DNA from: Actinernus sp. WN-2022
Taxonomy: Eukaryota > Cnidaria > Anthozoa > Actiniaria > Actinernidae
NCBI GenBank assembly: GCA_030867875.1
Contig: JAOWCC010001589.1
Span: 141,643,745-141,707,744, forward strand
DNA: 64,000 nucleotides
Reading direction: 5' to 3'
In this document: one piece after another, positions 28,714-32,793 of the stretch
Layout: every line of letters starts with the position of its first letter
Position numbering within the stretch: the stretch's first letter is position 1
Notes under the pieces: model-generated
Database searches by the model: none
What the model was told of the DNA's origin: nothing
Seen by the model: the letters and a program-made list of their open reading frames with translations, nothing else
Position numbers and translations under genes: made by a program

Positions 28714-31700
28714 ACCGCGGTAGCAGTACTTTACTATACTTAAAATACTTAAAGTTCATTGAGATTCATCGACTGCGGGACTGCGGACCGCGGTATCAGT
28801 ACTTTACTATACTTAAAGTTCATTGAGATTCATCGACTGCGGGACTGCGGACCGCGGTAGCAGTACTTTACTATACTTAAAGTTCATTGAGATTCATCGA
28901 CTGCGGGACTGCGGACCGCGGTAGCAGTACTTTACTATACTTAAAGTTCATTGACATTCATCGACTGCGGGACTGTGGACCGCGGTAGCAGTACTTTACT
29001 ATACCATACAATATGGTACAATATAATAGCTTGACCGAAGATCTTCCTGTTGAGGTGTGAGAGTGTTACAGAAACTGCTTCAGAGAAATACTTTTGCATG
29101 GAGGCTTCCGCCATATATTCATTGAAATGTAAACCCAAAACCGGTTTTTCGTTCGCTAGGTTATCTAGCCAATCATATCAACGGATATCATTCCTAATTA
29201 TAACTGACCAATAATAGGCCTGGTACAAATTCTGTACCAAGTTCGAACATGGAAGTGAGACTCGCAAGCCGTGCTACCAGAGGTTTTCACGTCGCTTCGC
29301 TCCTCGATGGTGACGCTTTGCGCCTAACTTTCGCGAAGGGAGGCAGTAGAAACTCTGGAACCCGGGGTATCAAAGAAGTTGATAAATCTGAATGACAAAA
29401 AGAATTTGAAAAGGATTCTAGTAGTTGTAGTTAAATGACGGCATAATGAAGGCAAACGAAATGTGATTCCGCCCTTCGCTTGTTCGAGTACTTGCAAAAA
29501 TCAGTTTATTAACGAATTTAAAGTATTCGGTCTACCGACAAAAAAGAAACCTCGTTGCATATGACGTGAAAGAGACCGTTATGGAGCTTAGATAAAAGAT
29601 AAACGTCTGACGGTATAGGAGTGGTTTTAAATTGAAGTTATTACAGTGGAACCCCGTTATAACGAAGTGCAAACATACGTTCGTTATATTGAGGATTCAT
29701 TATAAACTACTTCCGGTTATAACGCTTTTCCAGCAAAAGCACCAAACTGTTCATTATATCAGTCGGGGTTTTCTACTAACAGTTCATCAAGATTGTTAGA
29801 ACTTTTAATAGTGACTCGGGCACTTAGGCATGAGAGAATATATGTGGTGAAATAAACAACATGTAGCGGGCTGTGTGCTGTGGTTTACATTTGTTAAAAA
29901 TGTGTAACTGAAAGTTGAGCCATGCCAGAGGAATTCAAGAATCAAAGAGTTAATTAGTCGTGCAAATGAAACATTCGTTATATCCGGGTAGATTTCAAGA
30001 ATGAACCTCAAAATTGTGTTCGTATAACAGGAATTTCGTTATAACCGGTTTCGTTATCAGTCCGGGATCTAATCCATACAAACTACTGTATTTTATATCA
30101 GGGACTTCGTTATAACCAGGTTCGTTACAACGGGGTTCCAATATAGTACATTACCTCTCTCCATTACCAGAGGCGTCCATCTGTTATGCATTCGTGAGCT
30201 AGCGTGTTCCCAGATTAGGACATTGTTAGAATCAGGTAACAGTAATTTTGTGCAACAATTTACTAGGCAAACAATTCTTCCTAATGATTTATAAAAATAT
30301 ATTGTTATTGTGTACAATGAGAAAAACTCGCCATTATAAAAAAAAAAAAAGCAATTTATCGTCCTTCCGCTCGGTGGCATGGGATGTATTCACCTCGGGT
30401 GTTCTAACAATAACCTGATCTGGGAATGTGCTGACTCACAGACCAAGTATGTGAGATGAACGCTCGTAGTAATGTGCTGACTCACAGACCAAGTATGTGA
30501 GATGAACGCGCGTAGTAATGTGCTGACTCACAGACCAAGTATGTGAGATGAACGCTCGTAGTAATGTGCTGACTCACAGACCAAGCCTATGTGAGATGAA
30601 CGCTCGTAGTAATGTGCTGACTCACAGACCAAGTATGTGAGACGAACGCTCGTAGTAATGTGCTGACTCACAGACCAAGTATGTGAGATGGACGCTCCTA
30701 GTAATGGGCTCCTGCCGTGAAATTCATTTTTGGAGAAAGTTTATTCCTTTACCACCTGTTCACAGCTTTCAGATCAGAGGGCGCAAAAGAATGCAGCAAT
30801 TTTAAGCCAGAAAATGATGGAAATGACAAAACTACAGAAGATGCTCACACATGCCACTAAGGTAATTAAACTATGGAAAACAAATCACGTGTTTGTGATG
30901 TATACGGGTTGTGATACAGACATGATTTTATGATTTCTACTGTTCGATGAAGACTAGTAGCAACCAGACGACAGTTGTAGTAAATACACTCCTTGTTAGC
31001 GTAGCGCGCGCAAGGTCTCCCGTAAAAGAAAATGTTTGTATGATTATGAAGACAACCTACTTTGTGGCGTTGTATGTGCAAAATATCATGATTTGTTCGT
31101 GTCTCGCCGTCAGTTATTTGCCGGTAGCCGTAGGCAAAGTCAAATAACTGACAGCGAGACACACCAAATCATAATATTTTGCGATAGCCGAGTTCAATAA
31201 TTATTTTATCATTCGACAAAATATAACTACACCTACAGAGTTTCGAAACTGGAACTGAACTTAGAGTCACCAACAGCCCTGCCAATCGATCTGTCTTGTT
31301 TACCAAACGAAGTAGCAATAGTACGCTTGCTAAGACCATTTGTAGCAAATATTGAATTATCACGACTGCGCATGCTCATACCGTTATTTGCTGTCAGTTA
31401 TGTGCAAGTGAATCAACCAATCAGAATTTGGGATGGGACAGAGTCGAATGATAAGAACTGTTATTCAGTTCCTAAGTATACCGAAATTTGATTGGTTGAT
31501 TCACCTGCAGATAATTGCGCACAAATAGAGAGTTTGCTACAGATATTGTTACGAGCATGCGCTGTGCTGTTCAACAACAAATCCCAACATGGCTGATTGG
31601 TTTCCAGCGTTCAAAGGAGGAAATTGCGAGCATTTTGGATGCCCAATTACTGAATAATAAAACAATAATATTATTGGAACTGTGGCTATCGGCAAATAAC

Positions 31701-32793
31701 TGGTAGCGGCAATTCATCATAATTTGCTCAGCCTCGTCCAATAATTGCTTAATTTTGATCCTCGAACGCCTCGCTTCGGCAATGTAATGAAGCACCTGCC
31801 CATTGAAACCGTCATTCTTACACGACATCAACACTCTCCTAAACAAGCACGACTAATTTAGATACACAGATTGAATAGCGCTTCATTACATTGAAGTGAG
31901 GCGTTCGAGTCAATACCGCTGAAACTGCTATTCGTAGACTCAACTACAATATCTCCTATTCATCATAATTTGCTCAGCCTAGTCCAATAATTGCTTAATA
32001 TTTGCCCTTAAACATTATCTGATCCTCGAAACTCAGTTTGCCTCGAGCTTTGCTCTCGGAAAGAGCATGATCCCATTACCATTATATAAAACAGAGTTAA
32101 TTATGCATAGTTGTCAGTTGGACTAACCAAGCGGACCATTCACCCCACCCTCCCACCCTTCTTGCCTGCTTTATTACCAACCCATAGTCCTACCCCAACG
32201 AGCTTGCTCGTCAGGGGTGTCTCTTCCATACCTGAATGGTAATGAGTATGCAAGAAGGATAATGTACAGATCGCTTCTCGGAACAGATAATATCCTTCGA
32301 CAAATACCAGTGCATATTTTACATGGCTCTGTTTCTTTGTTCATTTTGGGGCCGGAATATATCTCGAAACTCTGCCCAGTTCCTCGGGCGGAATCCTCGG
32401 TATCGACTACTTAAATACATCATTCGTGCATCCTGAACGGACTTTGTAATCATTGTACTTTTTGGAGATGAAACGCCAAAGAGAAATAAAAAGGCAAAGG
32501 AATGAAAAGTTAATCCGATGACAAAAGTCACCGTTACCAATGTGTCTACAAAGGCTTCATAACAACGGTTTCTGAGGTTTACTAAAAAAAAGTAGCCACA
32601 CGGTGACTTTTGTCATTAGTGTTTATTTTCTTGGCCTTTATATTTCTCTGGTTTTTCATGTCGAAAAAATAGGCCTCTGTCTTCTTATAATCTCTTACTG
32701 ATGCCGTATTTCCTTTCAACATTGCAGGAAAATATGAAGTTGGAAAGGGCCTATGCGTCATTACAGCGAAAAATCATCGACACTGCAAGATAA
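3..32793 (+). CDS. 3' part of a multi-exon coiled-coil protein gene
   Basis: Nine exons can be joined in frame: 3-98, 8833-8898, 10118-10143, 11058-11112, 11868-11924, 12361-12603, 23896-23955, 30766-30861 and 32728-32793 (TAA at 32791). Each has an AG acceptor and, except the last, a GT donor. All junctions are phase 0 except the phase-2 junction between the 26- and 55-nt exons, which restores frame. The visible part encodes about 254 residues; the 5' end lies upstream of the window. The product is rich in E, K, Q, L and R with heptad-like stretches (ELRQHLLEAKKELEQQ, YQRTIERLEKELKETQQL, RLLRHLQGRVKQLRAQNESL), plus a Ser/Thr/Pro-rich linker in the 243-nt exon. This indicates a coiled-coil scaffold or cytoskeletal protein. 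I do not recognise the family. The introns hold almost all the mobile DNA of the left half and a nested LicD-type gene. An unseen extra exon in a long intron is possible. Confidence 0.8.
305..456. mobile_element. Small imperfect foldback MITE
   Basis: Inverted arms share TAGACTGC, CCGTCCCTA and ATTTCCG blocks: 305-341 forward and 416-456 reverse complement. The loop carries a short direct repeat GTGATGCGTGAC. No coding capacity. Repeated at 54933-55084. Confidence 0.6.
516..947. mobile_element. MITE with TIRs and internal tandem repeats
   Basis: The ends are inverted (GGTGGCCTATAAGTGCAAAA versus reverse complement of TTTTGCACTTATGGGCCACT). The right arm holds about eight copies of a 20-bp unit (CGTTCGTGTTTTGACTTCTG, about 741-900). 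The left arm has the same motif inverted and more diverged. Open frames across it on both strands are repeat artefacts. Repeated at 55144-55575. Confidence 0.7.
1055..1215. repeat. Degenerate TACC/TACCGTACCATA simple repeat
   Basis: A pyrimidine-rich run of 4-5-bp units (TTACC, TACCGTACC, CATACCTTACC) with no coding sense. A short SINE-tail-like fragment (CTCCTCGGATAAGGACGATA) follows at about 1270. Repeated at 55683-55843. Confidence 0.6.
1617..1869 (+). repeat. 5' LTR of BEL/Pao copy 1
   Basis: 253 bp, TGTTTAGAAGG to GGCCGAACA, identical to the 3' LTR except at 1720. It should carry the element promoter. AATAAAAG near its 3' part is a candidate processing signal. Confidence 0.93.
1872..1889 (+). 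promoter_or_regulatory. tRNA primer-binding site of BEL/Pao copy 1
   Basis: TGGCGACCACGAAGGGAC starts two bases after the 5' LTR. The leading TGG pairs with a tRNA CCA end. The TGGCGACC start resembles arginine-tRNA primer sites of some insect LTR elements; the tRNA identity is tentative. Confidence 0.75.
2035..7689 (+). CDS. BEL/Pao Gag-Pol polyprotein, intact
   Basis: 1884 residues from ATG 2035. The open frame extends upstream to 1996 but begins there with TTG, so ATG 2035 is preferred. In order: Gag-like region with a charged coiled N terminus, two CCHC-like knuckles near residues 457 (CIYCTGTNHGVWRC) and 491 (CFRCLANDHQGRDC), aspartic protease around 582 (ILDDASNES), reverse transcriptase with YMDD at 1008-1011, RNase H-like segment starting near 1185 (VTFVDAS), integrase zinc-binding region near 1515, and integrase core with D1590, D1654 and E1704, then a C-terminal domain of the type seen in Pao elements. 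It would copy element RNA into DNA and integrate it. No stops or frameshifts; potentially autonomous. Confidence 0.95.
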   Translation: MSDSEGETITKDDPPKDSESVEQQQKEQEEIIFKLKRMKRAGKTSGTKIRHHLEKLCLETEIDITAIEHEVERLWSVLEETQSVMDDICLFYIQRSAFDSQKATMKESDLLESEVQKAIERAHEVVKLKKKAHSLVVSGVNEYRVNTPPECSTTAMPLSANSTGETQVVQPYSPPQQAVRSSPPQQEVVQPSSPTQPGSPQSNTSLENVYGNALISSINYRLQPLKVPTFGGDKTQFEDFWALFQSLVDKSKEPVNLKMARLRQSLTGVALESIRGLGITAPEYEEAKEILTTKFGGRRRQLRAYMDQLESTAQIRNNDVQAFEKFADLVRITVVKLQAEGRDGELGEGTLHSLLVKKLADGQVESYSRWLGEHSRVRSVLSLKDWLKEEVRIKVEAVEMSHGLESKSKGDGTMPKLRSSDRYKSRSFFTGSDEQNREVTGWESATGKQPFKQKSPCIYCTGTNHGVWRCRQFQEKSIDERWKIAKEKRLCFRCLANDHQGRDCRRAQKCEIDGCQRNHHRLLHEAVSKPPQPAKSVEAANYNALVSTREGVEGPVETYSLSTIPVWLKANGKKVKVNAILDDASNESFLNEEVAGLLGLKEPYHPVKVHVLNDSVETFQSMPVKVMIESDDGQFSKEISVKTCPRNVTGAYQVEDWRENQSEWPHLVECDFPKPAKDGLVDLLIGVDNTDLHYSRVDIRGQSGGPVARLGPLGWTCIGAPDGREASGTRSHVIRTLFTRDSVQSCSTSAGVCCELDQTLKRFWEIESCGTETDAVKVFTEEEKIALKKVGDSLQYVDDRYEIAVPWKDNRPKLPNNRNMAISRLSSTEKHLKKDGVLEKEYQEIIEAYVKKGYLRKVSTTEKASDAWYLPHFPVVRMNKSTTKVRIVFDCSAQYEGVSLNSVIHAGPKLQKELFDVLVRFRRNPVAVVCDIKEMYLQIQIREEDRPYFRFLWRDLETNRDPDEYEFSRVVFGKNSAPMESQFVAQENARRHQDSYPLAAETVLKSTYMDDSIDSVEDEETGIELYNQLKALWGKAGMQARKWVSNSPKVIAVTPEEDRATEIMINDGQDPVVKTLGISWNSTEDMFSISTSPPSPGLQITKRNVLRKIATIFDPLGLISPFVIIAKILLQELWTRGYDWDDEIQDEIANRIVGWFEQLHSLKEVKIPRCLRSAQAVKSKEIVTFVDASQQAYGVVVYLRCEYEDESVTSRMIASKSKVAPLIPVTVPRLELMGAVLGLRLTQSLLRVLDIPMQDVIFYSDSTDVLWWIRGRGKDFRPFVANRIGEIQMFTEPSQWQHVPTDQNPADMCTRGVGSSELIACTLWWNGPEWLAKESSEWPKMKMVNRPREMPEVRTSKRTEEVIGTLMTYHSRSVVPKQKSRKEPACEEWGLEPRRFSSWTRLVRIQARVRRVLYNMKSKTEKQISIELLPDEIKEAEEEIVRLAQCQAFQEEYLALSSGKPIPKKSQLIKLCPRLDEDGVIRSDGRLRFAECLPYDVRFPIILPRGHWVTKLVVKYYHELANHSAGTNFILSQTSERYWIVAAREEIREWENECNECKRRKNKNANQIMAPLPKVRLRFTYRAFDQTAVDYAGPFTTVQGRGIRRHKRWLCLFTCLATRAVHLEMAWGLDTDSFLNAFARFTSRRGVPKEMVSDCGTNFVGAVNELKQLVSQLDEETIQRSTTYKGVKWNFNPPGAPHFGGAHEIMVKAAKKAIYAVLGSSDVTDEELITVFSGAESLLNSRPLTYQSADPRDDVPLTPNHFLYGQMGGQFAPANVDTTEFNPRKHWRKVQELISRVWTRWMREYLPMLNTRPKWNEVTKDMKEGDVVLALEPNLPRGRWPLGRIVETYPGRDGHTRVAKVQCGTKTVIRPIHKLVPLQSDNTV
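7738..7749 (+). promoter_or_regulatory. Polypurine tract of BEL/Pao copy 1
   Basis: GGGGAGGGGGAA directly abuts the 3' LTR, the expected position of the plus-strand primer. Confidence 0.85.
7750..8002 (+). repeat. 3' LTR of BEL/Pao copy 1
   Basis: 253 bp, followed by the target-site duplication GTAAT. It differs from the 5' LTR by A at 7853. Confidence 0.93.
8833..8898 (+). CDS. Coiled-coil gene, exon b
   Basis: 66 nt, phase 0, acceptor TTTTTATCTCCAG and donor GTAGGA. It encodes QSNSADLSQQQISFFKKALK and two more residues. The intron before it contains the BEL/Pao element in the sense orientation. Confidence 0.8.
9018..9164. mobile_element. 147-bp MITE with ATTCTTGGGTTGCA ends
   Basis: Terminal inverted repeat ATTCTTGGGTTGCA / TGCAACCCAAGAAT. 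Inside are inverted copies of a GGCGGCCATGTTG / CAACATGGCTGCC block next to TGACGTCA (9034-9041). Repeated at 63646-63792. Confidence 0.65.
9399..9418. promoter_or_regulatory. Perfect GTGACGT-A6-ACGTCAC inverted repeat
   Basis: Two half-palindromes GTGACGT and ACGTCAC around six A, 18 bp before AAGATGGCGGCTCC. It could be a paired CRE-like site or the core of a decayed MITE. No function is shown. Confidence 0.35.
9784..9941. mobile_element. Nearly perfect palindromic MITE, Tc1/mariner-like ends
   Basis: 158 bp, TACAGTCGATGCCAAAAAGG at one end and its reverse complement at the other; arms of about 70 bp with very few mismatches. Terminal TA and CAGT fit a TA-targeting element. No coding sequence. 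Confidence 0.75.
10118..10143 (+). CDS. Coiled-coil gene, exon c (26-nt microexon)
   Basis: Acceptor TTTTCATTGCAG, donor GTGAGT. It encodes DDEIARLK plus two bases of an arginine codon completed by the next exon. The length is not a multiple of three, and the phase matches exon d exactly. Confidence 0.75.
11058..11112 (+). CDS. Coiled-coil gene, exon d
   Basis: 55 nt: the first base completes the split Arg codon, then QLQEETNRGTAHVKSERV. Acceptor CCTTCTCTCAG, donor GTAAGT. Confidence 0.78.
11160..11292. mobile_element. 133-bp hairpin MITE
   Basis: Arms GTCTTAGGCCCGATTCAAAC... and ...GTTTGAATCGGGGCTTAGAC are inverted repeats of about 40 bp around an AT-rich loop. It lies 48 bp after exon d. 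Confidence 0.65.
11320..11690 (+). repeat. tRNA-related SINE fragments
   Basis: Two B-box-like segments (GCGGGTTCAAACCCCGTCCG at about 11391 and GGTTCAAACCCCGGCCGGAC at about 11535) sit in tandem pieces that share GGAGCAAGCGGTCCCGAGTT. They are followed by CCAACACTCGGGGTCTT and a body with TTCTCGTATAAGGACG, a layout typical of tRNA-derived SINEs. The intact cloverleaf is lost. Open frames across it are artefacts. Confidence 0.55.
11868..11924 (+). CDS. Coiled-coil gene, exon e
   Basis: 57 nt, phase 0, acceptor TTTTCCTATCTAG, donor GTAAGA. It encodes TYQRTIERLEKELKETQQL, a clear heptad-type helix. Confidence 0.78.
12361..12603 (+). CDS. Coiled-coil gene, exon f (Ser/Thr-rich linker plus helix)
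   Basis: 243 nt, phase 0, acceptor TCTCGTTCTTAG, donor GTGAGT. The first ~42 residues are S/T/P/N-rich and probably disordered. They are followed by the helix RLLRHLQGRVKQLRAQNESL and a polar tail. This is the largest visible exon of the gene. Confidence 0.8.
12700..12760 (+). repeat. TATC/TCTC pyrimidine microsatellite
   Basis: A run of TATCTCTC units grading into CTTTCTC, in the intron after exon f. Confidence 0.7.
12833..13707 (+). pseudogene. Degenerate LINE reverse-transcriptase fragments
   Basis: 12845-13080 reads, through stops and frameshifts, as a reverse-transcriptase core (FLDFSKAL-like, then KLGAAVSQ-like, then a GVLQ/KLGPI-like segment). 13426-13707 is an open C-terminal piece (NYNLRGASTFHIPQPNTESR, then AWNNLPEKI), typical of the tail of Jockey/CR1/L2-type LINE proteins. 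The same order and strand suggest one decayed 5'-truncated insertion. Confidence 0.65.
13711..15697. other. AT-rich intron stretch without a gene
   Basis: 14200-14640 is a low-complexity A/C/T region with diverged copies of CTTAGTTAACACCTTCACTCAT. A 40-bp block TTACAAACTTCTTCACCGAC... occurs at 13781 and again at 15583. TGACGTCA occurs at 14720, 15243 and 15559, and GGCCGCCATCTTGG / ACATGGCCGCC at about 15030 and 15066. The open frame at 15242-15532 has no recognisable homology. Confidence 0.5.
15698..15947. mobile_element. MITE filled with TGTCAGT repeats
   Basis: The ends CTAGGCGAGGGTCTGAATGG and CCATTCAGACCCTCCTAG are inverted. The interior is built of imperfect TTGTCAGTTGTCAGTTA repeats. 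CTAG(G) at both borders may be a target duplication. Confidence 0.65.
16440..16850 (+). pseudogene. LINE C-terminal fragment
   Basis: Reads NKIEMVQHNAARFVHNDF and later SFYPRTIK, the usual tail of Jockey/CR1-type reverse-transcriptase proteins, with an internal stop. The segment starting about 16440 is also present inverted at about 17580-17660. Confidence 0.6.
17340..17482. repeat. 36-bp minisatellite, about four copies
   Basis: Unit CCCTGACTTTTCACTGACCT plus TGAACACAACAAATTT. On the minus strand it reads as SGKFVVFKVSEK repeats; no evidence that it is translated. Confidence 0.8.
17673..17754 (-). pseudogene. Exon-like segment captured in the palindrome
   Basis: On the minus strand an ATG frame MNTNANLQKNRAILRQVAEQ and seven more codons runs directly into G|GTAAGT, a strong donor. 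The left-arm counterpart (about 16337-16420) has the same frame broken by a small insertion and a stop. The parent gene is not recognised. It may be a coincidental frame. Confidence 0.35.
18303..19298 (+). CDS. LicD/fukutin-family type II membrane protein, intronless nested gene
   Basis: 331 residues from ATG 18303; a second ATG at 18345 (residue 15) is an equally plausible start. Hydrophobic anchor at about residues 26-40 (FILASLICTVIVLAF) preceded by a basic stretch predicts a type II Golgi or ER membrane protein. The LicD core is clear: WLTRGTLLGAARHKGHIPWD at 115-134 followed by IDLDLEM with metal-binding-type aspartates, then GLMIDIYPV at 217-225 and YGKAYMDMP near 288. The family (LicD, fukutin, FKRP) transfers phosphorylated alditols or phosphocholine onto glycans; the substrate here is unknown. 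It lies wholly inside the 11.3-kb intron between exons f and g of the coiled-coil gene, on the same strand and without introns, which suggests a retrocopy or a naturally single-exon family. Confidence 0.85.
   Translation: MKCYYLERRFCHFRMHFRKKGRRLRFILASLICTVIVLAFSRRNKSIPNKFHFIDFPKPYSKLPNGTCVFDKHGRLQCADIRQVETIPLRQSHLVLTRMLLVFDLITKKYNLSYWLTRGTLLGAARHKGHIPWDIDLDLEMPVADYVKFREQGAVDMPSDMFLQRQDTDPEVKLPDRLLDRSEEVLNTVRVKHNPRLRDKKSCYKYCIRFNCRWADGLMIDIYPVKIDSAGYKKHESLGFVKRMWNSFWKLLGQSRLDLRVFPLKILQFEGFEFPVANQWKKMLVAKYGKAYMDMPPNSKKIPADEIVPEALHKCSEFDEKGNLRLLKRLL
19382..19700. mobile_element. MITE with internal GAATTCC tandem repeats
   Basis: The ends TATTGCACTTAATATGCGTA and the reverse complement of TTACGCAAATTAAGTGCAAT are inverted, followed by CCCCCTGTTGAGGACC / GGTCCTCAACAGGGGGG. 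The interior has about eight copies of a CCCCAAAGAATTCCTCT-like unit spaced about 30-40 bp. It begins 84 bp after the LicD stop and may be in its 3' UTR. Confidence 0.75.
19701..21179. other. Intron stretch without a recognised gene
   Basis: AT-rich. A diverged repeat near 20210-20330 has inverted TTTGAAATTT-type pieces. The open frame 19819-20085 is hydrophobic at its N terminus but has no recognisable domain. Nothing else is supported. Confidence 0.5.
21180..21833. mobile_element. Nested foldback repeats with a duplicated arm
   Basis: TAAGGAGGTTTTAATATCC at 21184 is inverted at about 21413 and again at about 21706. A block of about 145 bp (CCCCTGATGTCATGCAATTA ... CTTCATAGGCACTTT) is directly repeated at about 21388-21527 and 21683-21833. 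The segment around CCATGGGTATAACACTGATA is inverted at about 21575. This looks like two copies of one MITE family, one partly inverted. Confidence 0.6.
21834..23895. other. Intron stretch without a recognised gene
   Basis: A 20-bp-arm hairpin (AAAACAGCCGACTC ... GAGTCGGCTGTTTT) lies at about 22506-22541 and may be a tiny MITE. Open frames at 22679-22948 and 23410-23673 have no recognisable domain or splice context. Confidence 0.5.
23896..23955 (+). CDS. Coiled-coil gene, exon g
   Basis: 60 nt, phase 0, acceptor TTGTCTCTTTTAG, donor GTAAAA. It encodes ADRENQEDSTYTKKLHTALQ. It follows an 11.3-kb intron that contains the LicD-type gene. Confidence 0.75.
24216..24375 (+). repeat. tRNA-derived SINE
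   Basis: A-box-like GGTGGCGCAGTGTGTTAGCG, B-box-like GGTTCAATACC, then TTTTTCGCCGGGTTCTCCGG and TTTTCCTCCCTCCTCAAAAA, a layout I associate with abundant cnidarian SINEs. A fragment of the same body recurs at about 35440-35540. Confidence 0.65.
24380..24582. repeat. 41-bp minisatellite, five copies
   Basis: Unit TAGAGAATATATGAGTGTAG followed by TGTGAGCGTGTGTGGAGTGAG, starting inside the 3' end of the SINE. One copy is shortened. Confidence 0.85.
24586..27785. mobile_element. 3.2-kb inverted-repeat element with C-rich/G-rich arms, holding a LINE
   Basis: Left end ACCGGTGTACCAGCGATTTCG plus C-runs and GTGAATTCGC; right end is the inverse (GTCGAAATCGCTGTGACACC, G-runs and GCGAATTCAC). Each arm repeats the AGCGATTTCGCCCC / GTGAATTCGCCC motif with poly-C or poly-G. 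Between the arms lie the LINE (24832-26935) and a region with three diverged copies of GTGTTACCGACTCGCGT (about 27035, 27300, 27508). No transposase seen; no target duplication identified. Confidence 0.55.
25007..26919 (-). pseudogene. LINE reverse transcriptase (Jockey/CR1/L2-like), 5'-truncated and frameshifted
   Basis: Two minus-strand frames form one reverse-transcriptase protein: 26919-25828 (363 codons; linker, then SSNKSCGIDKISAKLIRLAC, NYRPISVLSVISKIIERLTY, FVDLKKAFDTVDHTIL, GSILGPLLFLIYIND) and 25852-25007 (281 codons; MFADDTYITTA with the catalytic FADD, then the C-terminal tail ending FKRRFSDVAFNSII). The frame changes just before FADD, consistent with loss of one base. The endonuclease domain is absent, the usual result of 5' truncation. 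The 3' end at about 24832 carries short ATTC/AATG repeats. It is not active as shown. Confidence 0.9.
28676..28713 (+). repeat. Interstitial telomere-like TTAGGG/TTTAGGG tract
   Basis: About six hexamer or heptamer units (TAGGGTTTAGGGTTAGGGTT...) directly abut the 64-bp repeat array, inside the foldback element. Confidence 0.85.
28711..29003. repeat. 64-bp minisatellite, over four copies
   Basis: Unit starts GCGGACCGCGGTAGCAGTAC and continues TTTACTATACTTAAAGTTCATTG...CGACTGCGGGACT; starts at 28783, 28847, 28911 and 28975. The GACCGCGGTAGCAGTACTTT core occurs inverted at about 28565-28595. Confidence 0.85.
29644..30142. mobile_element. Pogo/Tigger-like MITE
   Basis: CAGTGGAACCCCGTTATAAC at the left end, inverted as GTTACAACGGGGTTCCA at the right, with TA beside both ends. 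Several internal TCGTTATAACC pieces. About 500 bp, no transposase frame. The end sequence is characteristic of pogo-type Tc1/mariner elements. Confidence 0.75.
30420..30705. repeat. 46-bp minisatellite, about six copies
   Basis: Unit GTGCTGACTCACAGACCAAG continuing TATGTGAGATGAACGCTCGTAGTAAT; ends 60 bp before exon h. Confidence 0.9.
30766..30861 (+). CDS. Coiled-coil gene, exon h
   Basis: 96 nt, phase 0, acceptor CACCTGTTCACAG, donor GTAATT. It encodes LSDQRAQKNAAILSQKMMEM and 12 more helix-forming residues. Confidence 0.78.
31079..31182. mobile_element. 104-bp hairpin MITE
   Basis: GCAAAATATCATGATTTGTT...CAGTTATTTG is inverted as CAAATAACTG...ATAATATTTTGC with about 42-bp arms. Related pieces (TTATTTGCTGTCAGTTATGT) occur near 31385 and 31690. 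Confidence 0.7.
31200..32100. repeat. Patchwork of MITE fragments
   Basis: A 40-bp block TCATCATAATTTGCTCAGCC... is directly repeated at about 31717 and 31957. CGAACGCCTCGCTTCGGCAATGTAATGAAG at about 31764 is inverted near 31880-31910. No gene seen. Confidence 0.5.
32728..32793 (+). CDS. Coiled-coil gene, terminal exon i
   Basis: 66 nt, acceptor CTTTCAACATTGCAG. It encodes ENMKLERAYASLQRKIIDTA, then R and TAA. The open frame closes where the phases predict, which supports this as the C terminus. Confidence 0.78.
   Translation, partial: ENMKLERAYASLQRKIIDTAR

Larger units (their letters stand above)
27962..29372. mobile_element. 1.4-kb foldback element with ~145-bp arms
   Basis: Left arm 27962-28110 (ACCAGAGGTTCTACTGCCTC ... 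CTTGCGAGTCTCACATCCAT) is inverted at about 29230-29372. The interior contains TGACGTCA (28126), an inverted GACCGCGG block (about 28575), a telomere-like tract and a 64-bp minisatellite. No transposase. Confidence 0.7.

Noticed and set aside
30420..30705. CRISPR-like regular array
   Set aside because: The repeats are head-to-tail without unique spacers, and the genome is eukaryotic. The same applies to the other minisatellites.
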